DNA of 64,000 bases from contig JACKQE010000019.1 of NCBI GenBank assembly GCA_024233005.1, positions 12,231-76,230 of the forward strand, read 5' to 3'. Position 1 is the stretch's first letter. Every line of letters begins with the position of its first letter. Both the position numbers and the translations under genes were made by a program. Shown piece by piece: positions 43,668-52,558 of this stretch. Source of the DNA: Akkermansiaceae bacterium (GTDB taxonomy: Bacteria > Verrucomicrobiota > Verrucomicrobiia > Verrucomicrobiales > DEV007). The notes under the pieces were generated by a model. It searched no databases. It was not told where the DNA came from and saw only the letters and a list, made by a program, of their open reading frames with translations.

Positions 43668-44537
43668 ATGCTCAATCCCATGGAGGGTGCCCCGGCTTGG
43701 TTGGAAAAACCGGAAGGCACCACGCATCCCATTTTCGGCACCTGTTATCTGGGCCGCGCTGCCTCAAACCAGATCGCCCTGGAGGACGAAAGGGTCTCGA
43801 GGCGTCATGCCGTCATTCAGGCCCAGTTGGACAACGAATTTTGGCTGGTGGACTTTGGCAGCCACAATGGAACCTATTTGAATGAGCGAAGAATCGTTCA
43901 ACCCACCCGACTCAAAGAAGGCGACACTCTGAGAATCGGTCTCTCACAGTTCATTTTCCGCCAAGGCACGCCCATCGCGACCGGTTCCCCCGAACAAATC
44001 CAGAGTGAGGTGACCGTATCGGACATCAAATTGGAAAAGTGTTGGCTGCTGGTGGCGGACATCATCGAATCCACGCGGCTGGCCAGTGAACTACCCCCGG
44101 ATCAATTGCCGTTGGTTACCGGGAGGTGGGTCAGCGAATGCAAGATCACCATCGAAAGCCTGGGAGGCAGAATCAACCAATTCATGGGGGACGGTTTTTT
44201 TGCCTTCTGGCGCGACCATGACCGCATTGAGGTCAGTATCCATCAGGCCCTCATGGCCCTGCAAAGAATGCAGTTGCAAGGACTTCCCGCCTTCCGTTTT
44301 GTCGTTCACTTTGGCCGGGTGACGATTGGTGGCGTGTCGGTGGGAGAAGAGGAACGAATTTCGGGAGCTGAAGTCCATTCGGTTTTCCGACAGGAAAAGC
44401 TCTGTTCGGCCCTGAATCTGCCACGCCTGCTCAGCGAGCCTGCCTATCTCCGCTTGGCCCCGCTGGTGAACGCCTCCGAAGCAGGAAGACACCCCCTCCA
44501 GGGATTCGATGGCAAGGCCATGTATTACACGTTTTGA
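43668..44537 (+). CDS. FHA domain fused to a class III nucleotidyl cyclase-like domain
   Basis: Cytoplasmic 289-residue protein. An FHA domain (about 20-100) shows the phosphothreonine-binding SRRHAVI and GSHNGTYLN motifs. A cyclase homology domain (about 120-265) has the first metal Asp in VADIIESTRL and the second in FMGDGFFAFW. The position of the substrate-selecting Lys is Gln (INQFMGD), and the Asn of the transition-state region reads His (AEVHSVFRQ) while the Arg is kept. cAMP or cGMP production is therefore doubtful; it may be a degenerate receiver of nucleotide or use another substrate. A 178-bp gap with a 6-bp-arm hairpin (43543-43559) separates it from the kinase gene. Confidence 0.83.
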   Translation: MLNPMEGAPAWLEKPEGTTHPIFGTCYLGRAASNQIALEDERVSRRHAVIQAQLDNEFWLVDFGSHNGTYLNERRIVQPTRLKEGDTLRIGLSQFIFRQGTPIATGSPEQIQSEVTVSDIKLEKCWLLVADIIESTRLASELPPDQLPLVTGRWVSECKITIESLGGRINQFMGDGFFAFWRDHDRIEVSIHQALMALQRMQLQGLPAFRFVVHFGRVTIGGVSVGEEERISGAEVHSVFRQEKLCSALNLPRLLSEPAYLRLAPLVNASEAGRHPLQGFDGKAMYYTF

Positions 44538-44572
44538 GGGAAACCGGGAAGTAAGATCCCGTTGCCGGGCAG

Positions 44573-45400
44573 TCACCGAGGACCACGGGCCCTTTTGCGC
44601 AGGCGGCGAACCATGGCACGACCAATCCAGAACATCAGCTTTGGACTGAGACGCTGGATCCACCAGATGATCCGCACGTAATACGGGAAGATCACAAGCA
44701 ATTTACCCCGGGCGACTCCGTCAAGAACCTGCCTCACCGCCTCCTCGACGGCCATGAGCCTGAAAGGAATCCGCTCGACCGCCTCGCTAGGGTCCATCCC
44801 GCCAAGCTCTGCTGCGGCAAAGAGGCCGGTGCGGATGTATCCGGGGCAAACGGCGGTCAACCGGACCCCCAGATCGGCGGCTTCGGGCGCGACCGAAAGC
44901 GACATTCCCACCAGGCCGTGCTTGGTCGCGGCATACGCAGACTGGACGACGGCAGGAGCCAGTCCCCACATCGAGGCAATGTTCACGATGTGCCCCTTGC
45001 CGGAGGCAACCATGCGACGGAGGCAGGCATGCATCACGAGGGTTGCTCCTGTCAGATTGATGGCGATGATGCGCTCTAGACTGTCTGCCCGGCACTCATG
45101 CAATTCTCCCCCGACCGCAATGCCGGCGTTGTTGAAAACAAAATCGAGCGTCCCCTCCACGCTGTAAACACTTTCGACAACATCGGCCACGCTGCCGGCA
45201 TCCCGCACATCGAGCTTACAGGTACGGACCGCCGGTCCAAGCTCCCCCGCGAGTCTGGTCAGGCCTGTTTCATCAATGTCGGTGGCCACAACGCGCGCCC
45301 CATGGGACACCAGTTGACGGCACAACTCCGCTCCCATGCCCGAGGCGGCCCCGGTGACCAGTGCGATCCGGTCTGTATACGCTTGCTGTGCACGTCCCAT
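44573..45400 (-). CDS. Short-chain dehydrogenase/reductase
   Basis: SDR-family oxidoreductase of about 275 residues. The NAD(P)-binding motif TGAASGMG lies near residue 17, NNAG near 93, the catalytic Ser in NIASMWG and Tyr-x3-Lys in YAATK near 160. The basic C-terminal tail (RRLRKRARGPR) could contact membrane or nucleic acid. The start at 45400 (MGRAQQAYTDRI) fits the family; 45460 (MRPKSGSGID) is an alternative. Substrate is unknown. It converges with the FHA-cyclase gene at 35 bp and lies downstream of the YkgJ-like gene on the same strand. Confidence 0.87.
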   Translation of the reverse strand: MGRAQQAYTDRIALVTGAASGMGAELCRQLVSHGARVVATDIDETGLTRLAGELGPAVRTCKLDVRDAGSVADVVESVYSVEGTLDFVFNNAGIAVGGELHECRADSLERIIAINLTGATLVMHACLRRMVASGKGHIVNIASMWGLAPAVVQSAYAATKHGLVGMSLSVAPEAADLGVRLTAVCPGYIRTGLFAAAELGGMDPSEAVERIPFRLMAVEEAVRQVLDGVARGKLLVIFPYYVRIIWWIQRLSPKLMFWIGRAMVRRLRKRARGPR

Positions 45401-45550
45401 CCCAAGCTGATAGCGGACCCGGCTGCGGACGTCAATCCCAGACCCGCTTTTTGGTCGCATTAGAAAACACTGTAGTCGACCGGACTCTTGCCACAAACCT
45501 GCCCATGTGGAGGGGCCTCCCCGCCGACTGATTCGGATCCGGTGGACCCG

Positions 45551-45934
45551 TTACTTTTGTTCCGTTGGCGAGGGCAACGGCGGCAATCCCCAAGTCGCCC
45601 GGGCTTGATCACAGCGTTCATTGTGAACGCCATCCTGCCAGGAATAGGGAAACTCCCGGCAGACGGAGGATCGCACAGGGTAAATCCCACAGCCAACCTC
45701 ACGGCCGATCTCGCCAACCAAGGCAATACATCGCGGGGTCTTGCTGCTCATGCCCTTCATGGCACGCCGCCAGGGCGTGATCTGCTCGGTCAGGTCGACC
45801 GGCACGGTCCCGCCGGGAGAGTCGTCCGCCTCGCCCCAGTAAAAGGAGCAACGAAAATGGGCGCAGCAGGCCCCGCACGTGGTGCAGGGGTTGATTTCAG
45901 GGGCTGACTCCTGGACGGTGGCGACTTCGCTCAT
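45551..45934 (-). CDS. YkgJ-family Cys-cluster protein
   Basis: Cytoplasmic protein of 127 residues. The family is defined by a Cys cluster thought to bind Zn or an Fe-S cluster. Here CTTCGACC (about 17-24), the C of HFRC, and later Cys in RCIAL, GCGIY, VCREFPYSW and ERCDQ give the pattern. Its role is not known. The start at 45934 (MSEVATVQES) is preferred over a longer frame at 46060 that would enter the promoter region of nadB. It is divergent from nadB (167-bp gap). Confidence 0.82.
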   Translation of the reverse strand: MSEVATVQESAPEINPCTTCGACCAHFRCSFYWGEADDSPGGTVPVDLTEQITPWRRAMKGMSSKTPRCIALVGEIGREVGCGIYPVRSSVCREFPYSWQDGVHNERCDQARATWGLPPLPSPTEQK

Positions 45935-46101
45935 GGAAATGTCAAAAGTCGGAACTTGGTTGGTCCTTGCACCATTGCATCCGGAATTTCCGCGGCCCGG
46001 TGAGATAATTGGGCCCTGTCCGGGGACGTCAAAAAACGTTTGCGCTGAACCGGGATGCACCCGTTCATCCTCCGTCCCACCCGTATGATCCCATCCCTCG
46101 C

Positions 46102-47727
46102 ATGAGAAGCTACGATTTCATCGTCATCGGCAGCGGTATTGCCGGCCTCAGCTTCGCCCTGCGCGCGGCCGCCCACGGCAGCGTGGTCATCGCCACCAAA
46201 CGCAGCGCCGAACAGGGAAGCACCTCATGGGCCCAAGGCGGCATCGCCTGTGTGCAAAGTCAGGAAGACAGCTTCGACATCCATGTGGCCGACACCCTCG
46301 AGGCCGGCGCGGGACTCTGCGACGAAGCGGTGGTCCGCACCATCGTCACGGAAGCCCCCGCCGCCATGGAGACCCTGATGGACTACGGGGTGGTCTTTGA
46401 CAAGCGGATGGACGAGGAAGGCCATGAGGAGCTGGATCTGGGCCGCGAGGGAGGACACAGCAAGCGCCGCATTCTCCACTCCAAAGACACCACCGGTCGG
46501 GAGGTGGAAAGCAAGCTCCTCGCTCTGGTCAAGGAACATCCCGGCATCACTCTGCTTGAGCAGCATTTCGCGGTCGATCTCATCACCACGGCGAAACTCG
46601 GGCTTGCCGGACCGAACCGCTGCGTCGGTGTGTATGTGCTGGACCAGGCAGCCGGACTCGTCCGGACCCTGCGCTCCGACCGCATCGTCCTCTGCACAGG
46701 AGGTTGCGGCAGGGTCTACCAGTACACGACGAATCCCGACATTGCGACCGGTGACGGCGTGGCCATGGCTTGGAGGGCCGGGGCCGAGATCGCGAATATG
46801 GAATTCATCCAGTTCCATCCCACCTGTCTCTACCACGCGAAACGGAAGTCCTTCCTCATCTCCGAAGCCGTGCGGGGAGAGGGAGGCGTGCTGATCGATC
46901 ACCAGGGCAACGAGTTCATGCAGAAGTATGACCGGCGCAAATCGCTGGCTCCGCGCGACATTGTGGCCCGGGCCATTGACAGAGAGATCAAGCGCACCGG
47001 CAAACCCTGCGTCTACCTCGACATCACCCACAAGCCGAGAGAATTCATCGCGGAGCGCTTTCCCAACATTTACGAAACCTGTCTTGAACTTGGCATTGAT
47101 GCCGCAGTCGAACCCATCCCGGTCGTGCCGGCGGCCCACTACCAATGCGGCGGCGTGCTGACCGACGTCAACGGTGCCACCAGTATTGGCGGACTCTGGG
47201 CGGTCGGGGAAGTCGGCTGCACCGGGTTGCATGGAGCCAACCGCCTCGCCAGCAATTCGCTGTTGGAAGGTGCCGTCGTGGCCACTCGGGCGGTGCAGGA
47301 TGTCATCACCAAATGCCCCATGGGAAGCCCCACGGTCACGGTGGCCGTCCCCGAGTGGCAGAGCGGCAATGTCACCGACGTCGATGAACTGGTCGTGATC
47401 TACCACAATTGGGACGAAATCCGACGCCTCATGTGGGACTACGTCAGCATCGTCCGCACGGGCAAACGGCTCATCCGCGCCGCGACCCGGCTGCGGAATC
47501 TGCAGCGTGAAGTCCAGGAGTTCTATTGGAATTTCAAAATCACCACCGAGTTGTTGGAATTGCGGAACCTCGTGGAGGTGGCCACCCTCATCGTGGAAAG
47601 CGCCAACCGGCGCAAAGAAAGCCGGGGCCTTCACTACACTCTGGACTACCCCGAGCGAGACGACGAACACTCGCGCCACAACACGGTCCTGGTGAAACAA
47701 ATGGAACCCAGGCCGGAGGGACCATGA
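46102..47727 (+). CDS. nadB: L-aspartate oxidase
   Basis: FAD enzyme of 541 residues that oxidises L-aspartate to iminoaspartate, the first step of de novo NAD synthesis. The FAD-binding GSGIAGLS is at about 9-16. The AQGGIA motif (near 53), the active-site EFIQFHPTCLY (about 233-243), RGEGGVL and the C-terminal GCTGLHGANRLASNSLLEG are characteristic of NadB and separate it from SdhA. The start at 46102 (MRSYDFIVIG) is the family start. nadA and nadC are not in the window. No NAD-responsive regulatory site was recognised in the 167-bp divergent gap. Confidence 0.95.
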   Translation: MRSYDFIVIGSGIAGLSFALRAAAHGSVVIATKRSAEQGSTSWAQGGIACVQSQEDSFDIHVADTLEAGAGLCDEAVVRTIVTEAPAAMETLMDYGVVFDKRMDEEGHEELDLGREGGHSKRRILHSKDTTGREVESKLLALVKEHPGITLLEQHFAVDLITTAKLGLAGPNRCVGVYVLDQAAGLVRTLRSDRIVLCTGGCGRVYQYTTNPDIATGDGVAMAWRAGAEIANMEFIQFHPTCLYHAKRKSFLISEAVRGEGGVLIDHQGNEFMQKYDRRKSLAPRDIVARAIDREIKRTGKPCVYLDITHKPREFIAERFPNIYETCLELGIDAAVEPIPVVPAAHYQCGGVLTDVNGATSIGGLWAVGEVGCTGLHGANRLASNSLLEGAVVATRAVQDVITKCPMGSPTVTVAVPEWQSGNVTDVDELVVIYHNWDEIRRLMWDYVSIVRTGKRLIRAATRLRNLQREVQEFYWNFKITTELLELRNLVEVATLIVESANRRKESRGLHYTLDYPERDDEHSRHNTVLVKQMEPRPEGP

Positions 47728-47815
47728 CAAAGGTGGACTGTTCCACCATGATTGGATTCTCCGAAGGAGGGGCGGAGGCTTCCGAGCCGCAGGCGGAAGG
47801 ATGGAAAGGCGCTTC

Positions 47816-48847
47816 ATGACCACCATCATTGTCGCGACCATTGCCGTGATCATCCTGTTCGACTTCACCAACGGATTTCATGACGCTTCGAACATCGTCG
47901 CCACCGTCATTGCTTCCCGGGCCATGACTCCGGTGCAGGCAGTCTGTCTGGTCGCCGTGTTTGAATTTCTGGGACCGCTGATTGTCGGCACCGCGGTGGC
48001 CGACACGATCGGAGGGTTTGTCAGCTTGGAAGGACTGCCCACACCGGAGGCCCTCACGCTCGTGTTCACCGGTATTCTAGGAGCCGTGGCCTGGAATTTG
48101 ATCACCTGGCGTTTCGGCATCCCCTCTTCCTCGTCCCATGCAATGGTCGGAGGGCTGGCGGGCGCTGTCATCCTCGCGGTCGGAGCCGACCATGTTGTGT
48201 GGGGGTTCACCGCCCTGCAAGAGGGGCATCTGACCGGTGTCACCAAGATTCTGGCGGCGCTCTTCCTTTCACCCTTCGTCGGATTTCTGTTTGGGTTTGC
48301 CATTCACCGAATGGCTCGCTTTCTCCTGCGAGGGGCGCAGCCCACGGTGAACCGTCCACTGCGCCGGTTCCAGTGGGTCTCCGCTGCCGGACTCGCCTTT
48401 GCCCACGGAGCCAATGATGCCCAAAAAAGCATGGGAATCATCACGTTGGTCCTCGTGACTGGCGGACTACATCCCACCTTCCAAGTGCCATTCTGGGTGA
48501 TCCTGACCTGCTCATCGGCATTGACTTTGGGAATCCTCTCCGGTGGATGGAGGATTGTGCGCACGGTAGGATTCGGCATTTACAAGCTTTATCCTCTGCA
48601 TGCGGTGGACGCCCAATTGGCCGCGGGAGCCGTGATTCTGGGTTCGGCGCTGGTGGGAGCCCCCGTCTCCACGACCCATGTTGTAAGCTCATCGATCATG
48701 GGGATCGGAGCCTCCGAGCATCCTCGGGCAGTGCGGTGGCAGAAGGCCAAGGAAATCGCGGGCGCGTGGTTGGTCACACTCCCGGGAGCCGGATTGATGA
48801 GCGCACTTTTTTATTTCGCCGCCCAGGCGTTGCTGAGGTTCCTCTGA
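47816..48847 (+). CDS. pit: PiT family inorganic phosphate transporter
   Basis: Inner-membrane permease of 343 residues with about nine to ten hydrophobic segments. The PiT signature GFHDASN occurs near residue 18, and the related AHGANDAQKSMGI near 190 marks the internal duplication. The transporter takes up phosphate, often as a metal-phosphate complex, by proton or sodium symport. The start at 47816 has a GGAAAGG 6 bases upstream; 47801 is a possible alternative. It is followed 15 bp later by a DUF47 gene, the usual partner. Confidence 0.93.
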   Translation: MTTIIVATIAVIILFDFTNGFHDASNIVATVIASRAMTPVQAVCLVAVFEFLGPLIVGTAVADTIGGFVSLEGLPTPEALTLVFTGILGAVAWNLITWRFGIPSSSSHAMVGGLAGAVILAVGADHVVWGFTALQEGHLTGVTKILAALFLSPFVGFLFGFAIHRMARFLLRGAQPTVNRPLRRFQWVSAAGLAFAHGANDAQKSMGIITLVLVTGGLHPTFQVPFWVILTCSSALTLGILSGGWRIVRTVGFGIYKLYPLHAVDAQLAAGAVILGSALVGAPVSTTHVVSSSIMGIGASEHPRAVRWQKAKEIAGAWLVTLPGAGLMSALFYFAAQALLRFL

Positions 48848-48862
48848 TTCTTACGAAGCATC

Positions 48863-49594
48863 GTGCCTACCCCCTCGACTGTGATGAAAGACGCTTCCAC
48901 CAAAAAGCCACCGCTCCTCAAACGCCTCCTCCAGCGCATCTTTCCTCCGGCACCGGACTTCTTCGCCCTGCTCAATGACCAGTGCGATCTCGCGGTGGAG
49001 TCCACCGCCAAACTCGTGGAATTCATGGCCCATGCCGATCCCGCTGTGGGGGCTGAAATACGGAAACTGGAGCATGCGGGCGACCGTTTGAAGAAACGGA
49101 ACATGGATGTCCTCAACCGTGCCTTTGCCACCGTGGTCGACCGTGACGACATCGACCGGGCGATCCGCAGCATCGACGAAATCTTGAATTACGCGAAATC
49201 GACCGTTCGGGAAGTGGAGGCGTTGCATGTTACTCCCGACTCCGCCATGGCAGCCATGGCAGGTCACATCAATGAGGGAACCGAAGCCCTGCGGAGAGGT
49301 TACGCCAAACTGGCAGCGCGCCAATCCGAGGCCGCGGAGGCCGAAGCGATGGCAGCCCACAAGGCAGAGAGGCATACCGAAACCATCTATCGGGAAGCCC
49401 TTTCCCACCTCTTCGACTATGCCCGCTTGGTGAAGGTGCTTGGGGACGCCGGACCGGAAGGGACCATGGCGGCACTTCAGGATGTCGTCTTCATGTTCCG
49501 CCACCGAGAAATCTACCGACACCTTTCGAACACCGCCGACCGGGTGGCTCTCGCGGGAGCCTACCTGCATGACACCATCGTAAAAGCGATTTAG
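48863..49594 (+). CDS. DUF47/PhoU-like accessory protein of the PiT transporter
   Basis: Cytoplasmic, almost entirely helical protein of 243 residues. DUF47 members resemble PhoU, with conserved acidic residues that bind metals. Recognisable segments are HAGDRLKKRNMDVLNRAFATVVDRDDI and IDRAIRSIDEI. In many bacteria a DUF47 gene follows pit and is thought to regulate its transport. Start codon is GTG at 48863; ATG at 48884 (MKDASTKK) is an alternative giving 236 residues. Confidence 0.88.
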   Translation: MPTPSTVMKDASTKKPPLLKRLLQRIFPPAPDFFALLNDQCDLAVESTAKLVEFMAHADPAVGAEIRKLEHAGDRLKKRNMDVLNRAFATVVDRDDIDRAIRSIDEILNYAKSTVREVEALHVTPDSAMAAMAGHINEGTEALRRGYAKLAARQSEAAEAEAMAAHKAERHTETIYREALSHLFDYARLVKVLGDAGPEGTMAALQDVVFMFRHREIYRHLSNTADRVALAGAYLHDTIVKAI

Positions 49595-49917
49595 TTTTGG
49601 CTGGTCCAGTGGCCCCGCCGAGGCGCCCGACCAGGCCGCCCTTTTCCGGAGTGCTTTGACACTCCTTGCGCCCACAGTGCTCTTGGATTCCACAAGGGCA
49701 CGTCCGGCAAAGACGGGAGTGCGTTTCTCTCCTCTTTTTTAAGGGTCGCAAAAGGGCACTTTATTTACGAATCATCAAAATAAGCAATTATTAAACTAAT
49801 TTGCAAATTTGATACCTACTCCATTTTTTCTTAGAAATGGCGCAATTCCGGTGGCAGACCCTCCAAATTGTTGTAACATCAAGTCCCCCCGTGACTGTTC
49901 TTTCCGTTGGTTTTCCC
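49595..49917. promoter_or_regulatory. Intergenic region with hairpin and AT-rich promoter zone
   Basis: About 320 bp. A perfect hairpin with arms GGAGTG/CACTCC (49648-49665) lies 54 bp after the DUF47 stop; a similar but imperfect GGGAGTG-type hairpin precedes the run TCTTTTTT near 49732-49741, a plausible terminator. A very AT-rich stretch (about 49757-49836) contains several possible -10/-35 pairs and likely drives the next gene. If the next gene starts at 49837 instead of 49918, the region shrinks accordingly. Confidence 0.5.
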
Positions 49918-50898
49918 ATGGCACTCCCCCTGATTGGCTCGCCCTCTCCCTGCCTGCTTAAATTCTTGGTCGGATGTATTCTGCTTGGCCCTCTCGCAGG
50001 TGCCGAAGCTCAAATCCTGACGCCAGGCTCCGCTCTCAGCGGTGGAGCGCGGTCGACGGGGTCCGCCAGCCTGTTGGCTGCGAATGCCATGGCCAGCTTG
50101 CCCAATGCGTTGCCTGAACCGTTTGATCCTGCGGCAGCCTCCAATTCGGCGACGCCATCCCTGCCGCGTGTCTTTGCCCCCTCACAACCCCGGACCAGCT
50201 ACACCCGCTATCCTTGGAAGCGAAATATCGTTGCCACTGTTTTTTGGATCGGGGAAAAGCCAAGCGCCCGAAATCCCACTCCGAACAACAAAAGCAGTTG
50301 GGACAAGGAATGGGAATCAAATTTCGGTGGATACGATGATCCCGATGACTCGGCACGGCTTGGGTTCCGTCCCAAAAAATTTGTCCCCCGGCAGAACCCT
50401 TTTTACATTGCGCTGCCCTACAACGACATCCAACCGGGAACCTACACCACCAAAGCCTCGGCCCGCGAGTCAGTACCTTGGTTCAAAAAAGAATTTCAGC
50501 GCAGTGGCCAAACCATTCTCAAAGGTCGCTGGATCGCGATCCGAAGAGGATCCAAGGTTTGCTACGCCCAATGGGAGGATTGCGGACCATTTGAGACGGA
50601 TGATTGGGAATATGTTTTTGGAGACAAGCGACCCAGCAACAAAAGCAATGACGGCGCCGGTTTGGACGTTTCCCCGGCAATCAAATCTTATCTGGGCTTC
50701 TCCACCAATGCCACCTGCGACTGGCGGTTTGTTGATACGGAGGAGGTTCCAGAAGGCCCGTGGCGGGATTACGGTGACAACAATCCCTTTGTCCGCGCCA
50801 AATCCATGGCCCCCAGTGCGGATGCCCCGGCAGAACGCATCGTCAAACTCCGAGAACTGCGGGATGAATACTTGCGAAATATGCCGCTGGCCCGCTAA
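49918..50898 (+). CDS. Secreted protein, possibly double-psi beta-barrel
   Basis: Protein of 326 residues with a signal peptide (about 1-32, ending near AEAQ) and an Ala/Ser-rich low-complexity stretch (about 40-90). The globular part (about 100-300) has WIAIRRGSKVCYAQWEDCGPF and GAGLDVSPAIKSYLGF, which recall the DRGPF and LS.A....LG pattern of RlpA-like double-psi barrels. This similarity is weak and inferred by eye. No confident family. ATG at 49837 is an alternative start, but the signal peptide argues for 49918. It converges with the glycosyltransferase gene, their stops overlapping by 4 bases. Confidence 0.65.
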   Translation: MALPLIGSPSPCLLKFLVGCILLGPLAGAEAQILTPGSALSGGARSTGSASLLAANAMASLPNALPEPFDPAAASNSATPSLPRVFAPSQPRTSYTRYPWKRNIVATVFWIGEKPSARNPTPNNKSSWDKEWESNFGGYDDPDDSARLGFRPKKFVPRQNPFYIALPYNDIQPGTYTTKASARESVPWFKKEFQRSGQTILKGRWIAIRRGSKVCYAQWEDCGPFETDDWEYVFGDKRPSNKSNDGAGLDVSPAIKSYLGFSTNATCDWRFVDTEEVPEGPWRDYGDNNPFVRAKSMAPSADAPAERIVKLRELRDEYLRNMPLAR

Positions 50899-51983
50899 CG
50901 GACCTTGGCCGAAATGAAATCCAAGGTTCGTTGAACATTGGCGGCAACGCTGAACTCTCGCGCCAGAACCCGGTTTTGAAGCTCCGCGAAAGCGCGCCGC
51001 TCCTCTGGCATCCATGCTTCCAGAGCACTGGCGAGAGCCTCAGCTCCGCCCGAAGACTCCAGGATGGCCCCGGCAAACCCATAGTGGGACACGCCATTGC
51101 CCGTGGTCGTGACAATAGGCAGACCGTGGGCCGCAGCCTCCAAGGTGGCATTCGAGAAGGGATCGTAGAGTGTGGGCAGAACAAATATATCCGCCGCTTC
51201 ATAGAGCGAAGGCAGTTCGCTGACTGCTCCCAGGAATATAACTCTCTTGGGATCGCGAATGCGAAGGTGACGCCTTTTCCCTTCGCCGGCAACGACGAGC
51301 CGCACGCCACCACCGCGGGCATCCAAATTCTCCACGGCCTCAATGGCAGCCTGAAGACCTTTGCGTTCCCATCCGGAACCCACAAAAAGGATTGCCAGTT
51401 CACCGGAAACCAGGCCCAGGGATTCCCTGCGCCTGGCAATCATCCCGGGATCAACCCGGGGCGGATCATAGCCATTGGGAACCACACCGATCCTGGCAAG
51501 AGGGGTACCGTATTCCTCCATGATTTCGTCGCGAATCAAAGGACTGTTGGCGACAATGCGAACCTTGGAATCCGGCCGGTAAAGAGCACGCTCGAGATCC
51601 AACAGATCCCGGTGTTTGCGCTGCCAAGACCGGAAGGTGCTCTTCCATGCGGGCTCCACAGAGGCCCGTCGGCGGAGCCAAGCCGAGTGCACTCCGTCTC
51701 CGGCCCGAAAGACATCGCAATCCCAGACCCTCTCCAGACTGTAGAGCAAATCGCAGTGCGACTCCGGTTGTGAGGCCCTCAGCGCATCGGCAAAAGACCT
51801 GGGCGAATCACCCTGAGCCGGCACAAGAATGGTCTCCCACGGCCATTCCTCTTTCGGCCAGAGATGATCCGTAAAAAGAACCGGGATGTGCCCTTGGGTG
51901 ACGAGTCCGGCGGCAAAGCGCACCAAATACCGCTCTGCTCCACCGGTGGCGGAATGACCGCGCCTGACGAGACCGATTTTCAT
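50895..51983 (-). CDS. GT4-family glycosyltransferase
   Basis: Retaining glycosyltransferase of 362 residues with the GT-B fold. The N-terminal RRGHSATGGAERYL binds acceptor or nucleotide, and the C-terminal domain has LFVGSGWERKG, and the EX7E region in LPTLYDPFSNATLEAAAHG. The central VWDCDVFRAGDGVHSAWL segment resembles LPS-core transferases of the WaaG group, so a role in LPS or exopolysaccharide synthesis is likely but the sugar is unknown. It starts 18 bp after the ispF stop and probably shares a transcript with ispF and glgB. Confidence 0.88.
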   Translation of the reverse strand: MKIGLVRRGHSATGGAERYLVRFAAGLVTQGHIPVLFTDHLWPKEEWPWETILVPAQGDSPRSFADALRASQPESHCDLLYSLERVWDCDVFRAGDGVHSAWLRRRASVEPAWKSTFRSWQRKHRDLLDLERALYRPDSKVRIVANSPLIRDEIMEEYGTPLARIGVVPNGYDPPRVDPGMIARRRESLGLVSGELAILFVGSGWERKGLQAAIEAVENLDARGGGVRLVVAGEGKRRHLRIRDPKRVIFLGAVSELPSLYEAADIFVLPTLYDPFSNATLEAAAHGLPIVTTTGNGVSHYGFAGAILESSGGAEALASALEAWMPEERRAFAELQNRVLAREFSVAANVQRTLDFISAKVR

Positions 51984-52001
51984 CGCTGGAAAAAGATTGC
52001 T

Positions 52002-52487
52002 TCAGTCCTCGTCGGGCAACCGAACGGAAGCCACAGCGAGCGCAGCAATGCCTTCCCCGCGACCGACAAACCCCATGCCCTCATTGGTGGTGGCCTTGAT
52101 GCCGACGCGACGGGGAGTGATTCCGAGGGCCTCCCCCACCATTTCTTTCATGGCGGTGACATGGCGCATGATCTTGGGAGCTTCAGCAACAACCGTGGCA
52201 TCAATGTTCTCCAGCACACCTCCGGCCGCATCGAGAAGCCTCCGGGCGCCACGCAGGATTTCCAGGCTGCACATTCCCGCGGTGACAGCCTCGCCAGGAG
52301 GGTAATGATGTCCGATATCCCGCTCCCCGATGGCTCCCAGGACGGCATCGGCGATGGCATGGCACAGCACATCGGCATCGGAGTGGCCCTCGAGCCCCAT
52401 GGCATGCGGAATTTCCACGCCCCCCAACACGAGGGGGCGCCCTTCAGCGAAACGATGTACGTCGTACCCAATGCCGCAGCGAAACAT
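52002..52487 (-). CDS. ispF: 2-C-methyl-D-erythritol 2,4-cyclodiphosphate synthase
   Basis: Enzyme of the MEP isoprenoid pathway, forming the cyclodiphosphate with loss of CMP; trimeric, metal dependent. The protein has 161 residues. Metal ligands are Asp9 and His11 in GYDVHRF, with a further His in GHSDADVLCHAI. IGHHYPP and ATTNEGMGFVGRGEGIAA complete the family pattern. The chosen start gives the usual N-terminus. An in-frame ATG at 52559 overlaps the glgB stop as TGATG and could allow coupled translation of a form 24 residues longer. Confidence 0.95.
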   Translation of the reverse strand: MFRCGIGYDVHRFAEGRPLVLGGVEIPHAMGLEGHSDADVLCHAIADAVLGAIGERDIGHHYPPGEAVTAGMCSLEILRGARRLLDAAGGVLENIDATVVAEAPKIMRHVTAMKEMVGEALGITPRRVGIKATTNEGMGFVGRGEGIAALAVASVRLPDED

Positions 52488-52558
52488 ACCCGGAGGGAAG
52501 CGTGGAATGAGGTTCCGCGCAAGCCCTGTGTTGTTCCCAACCGCGACGGAATCCGGCA

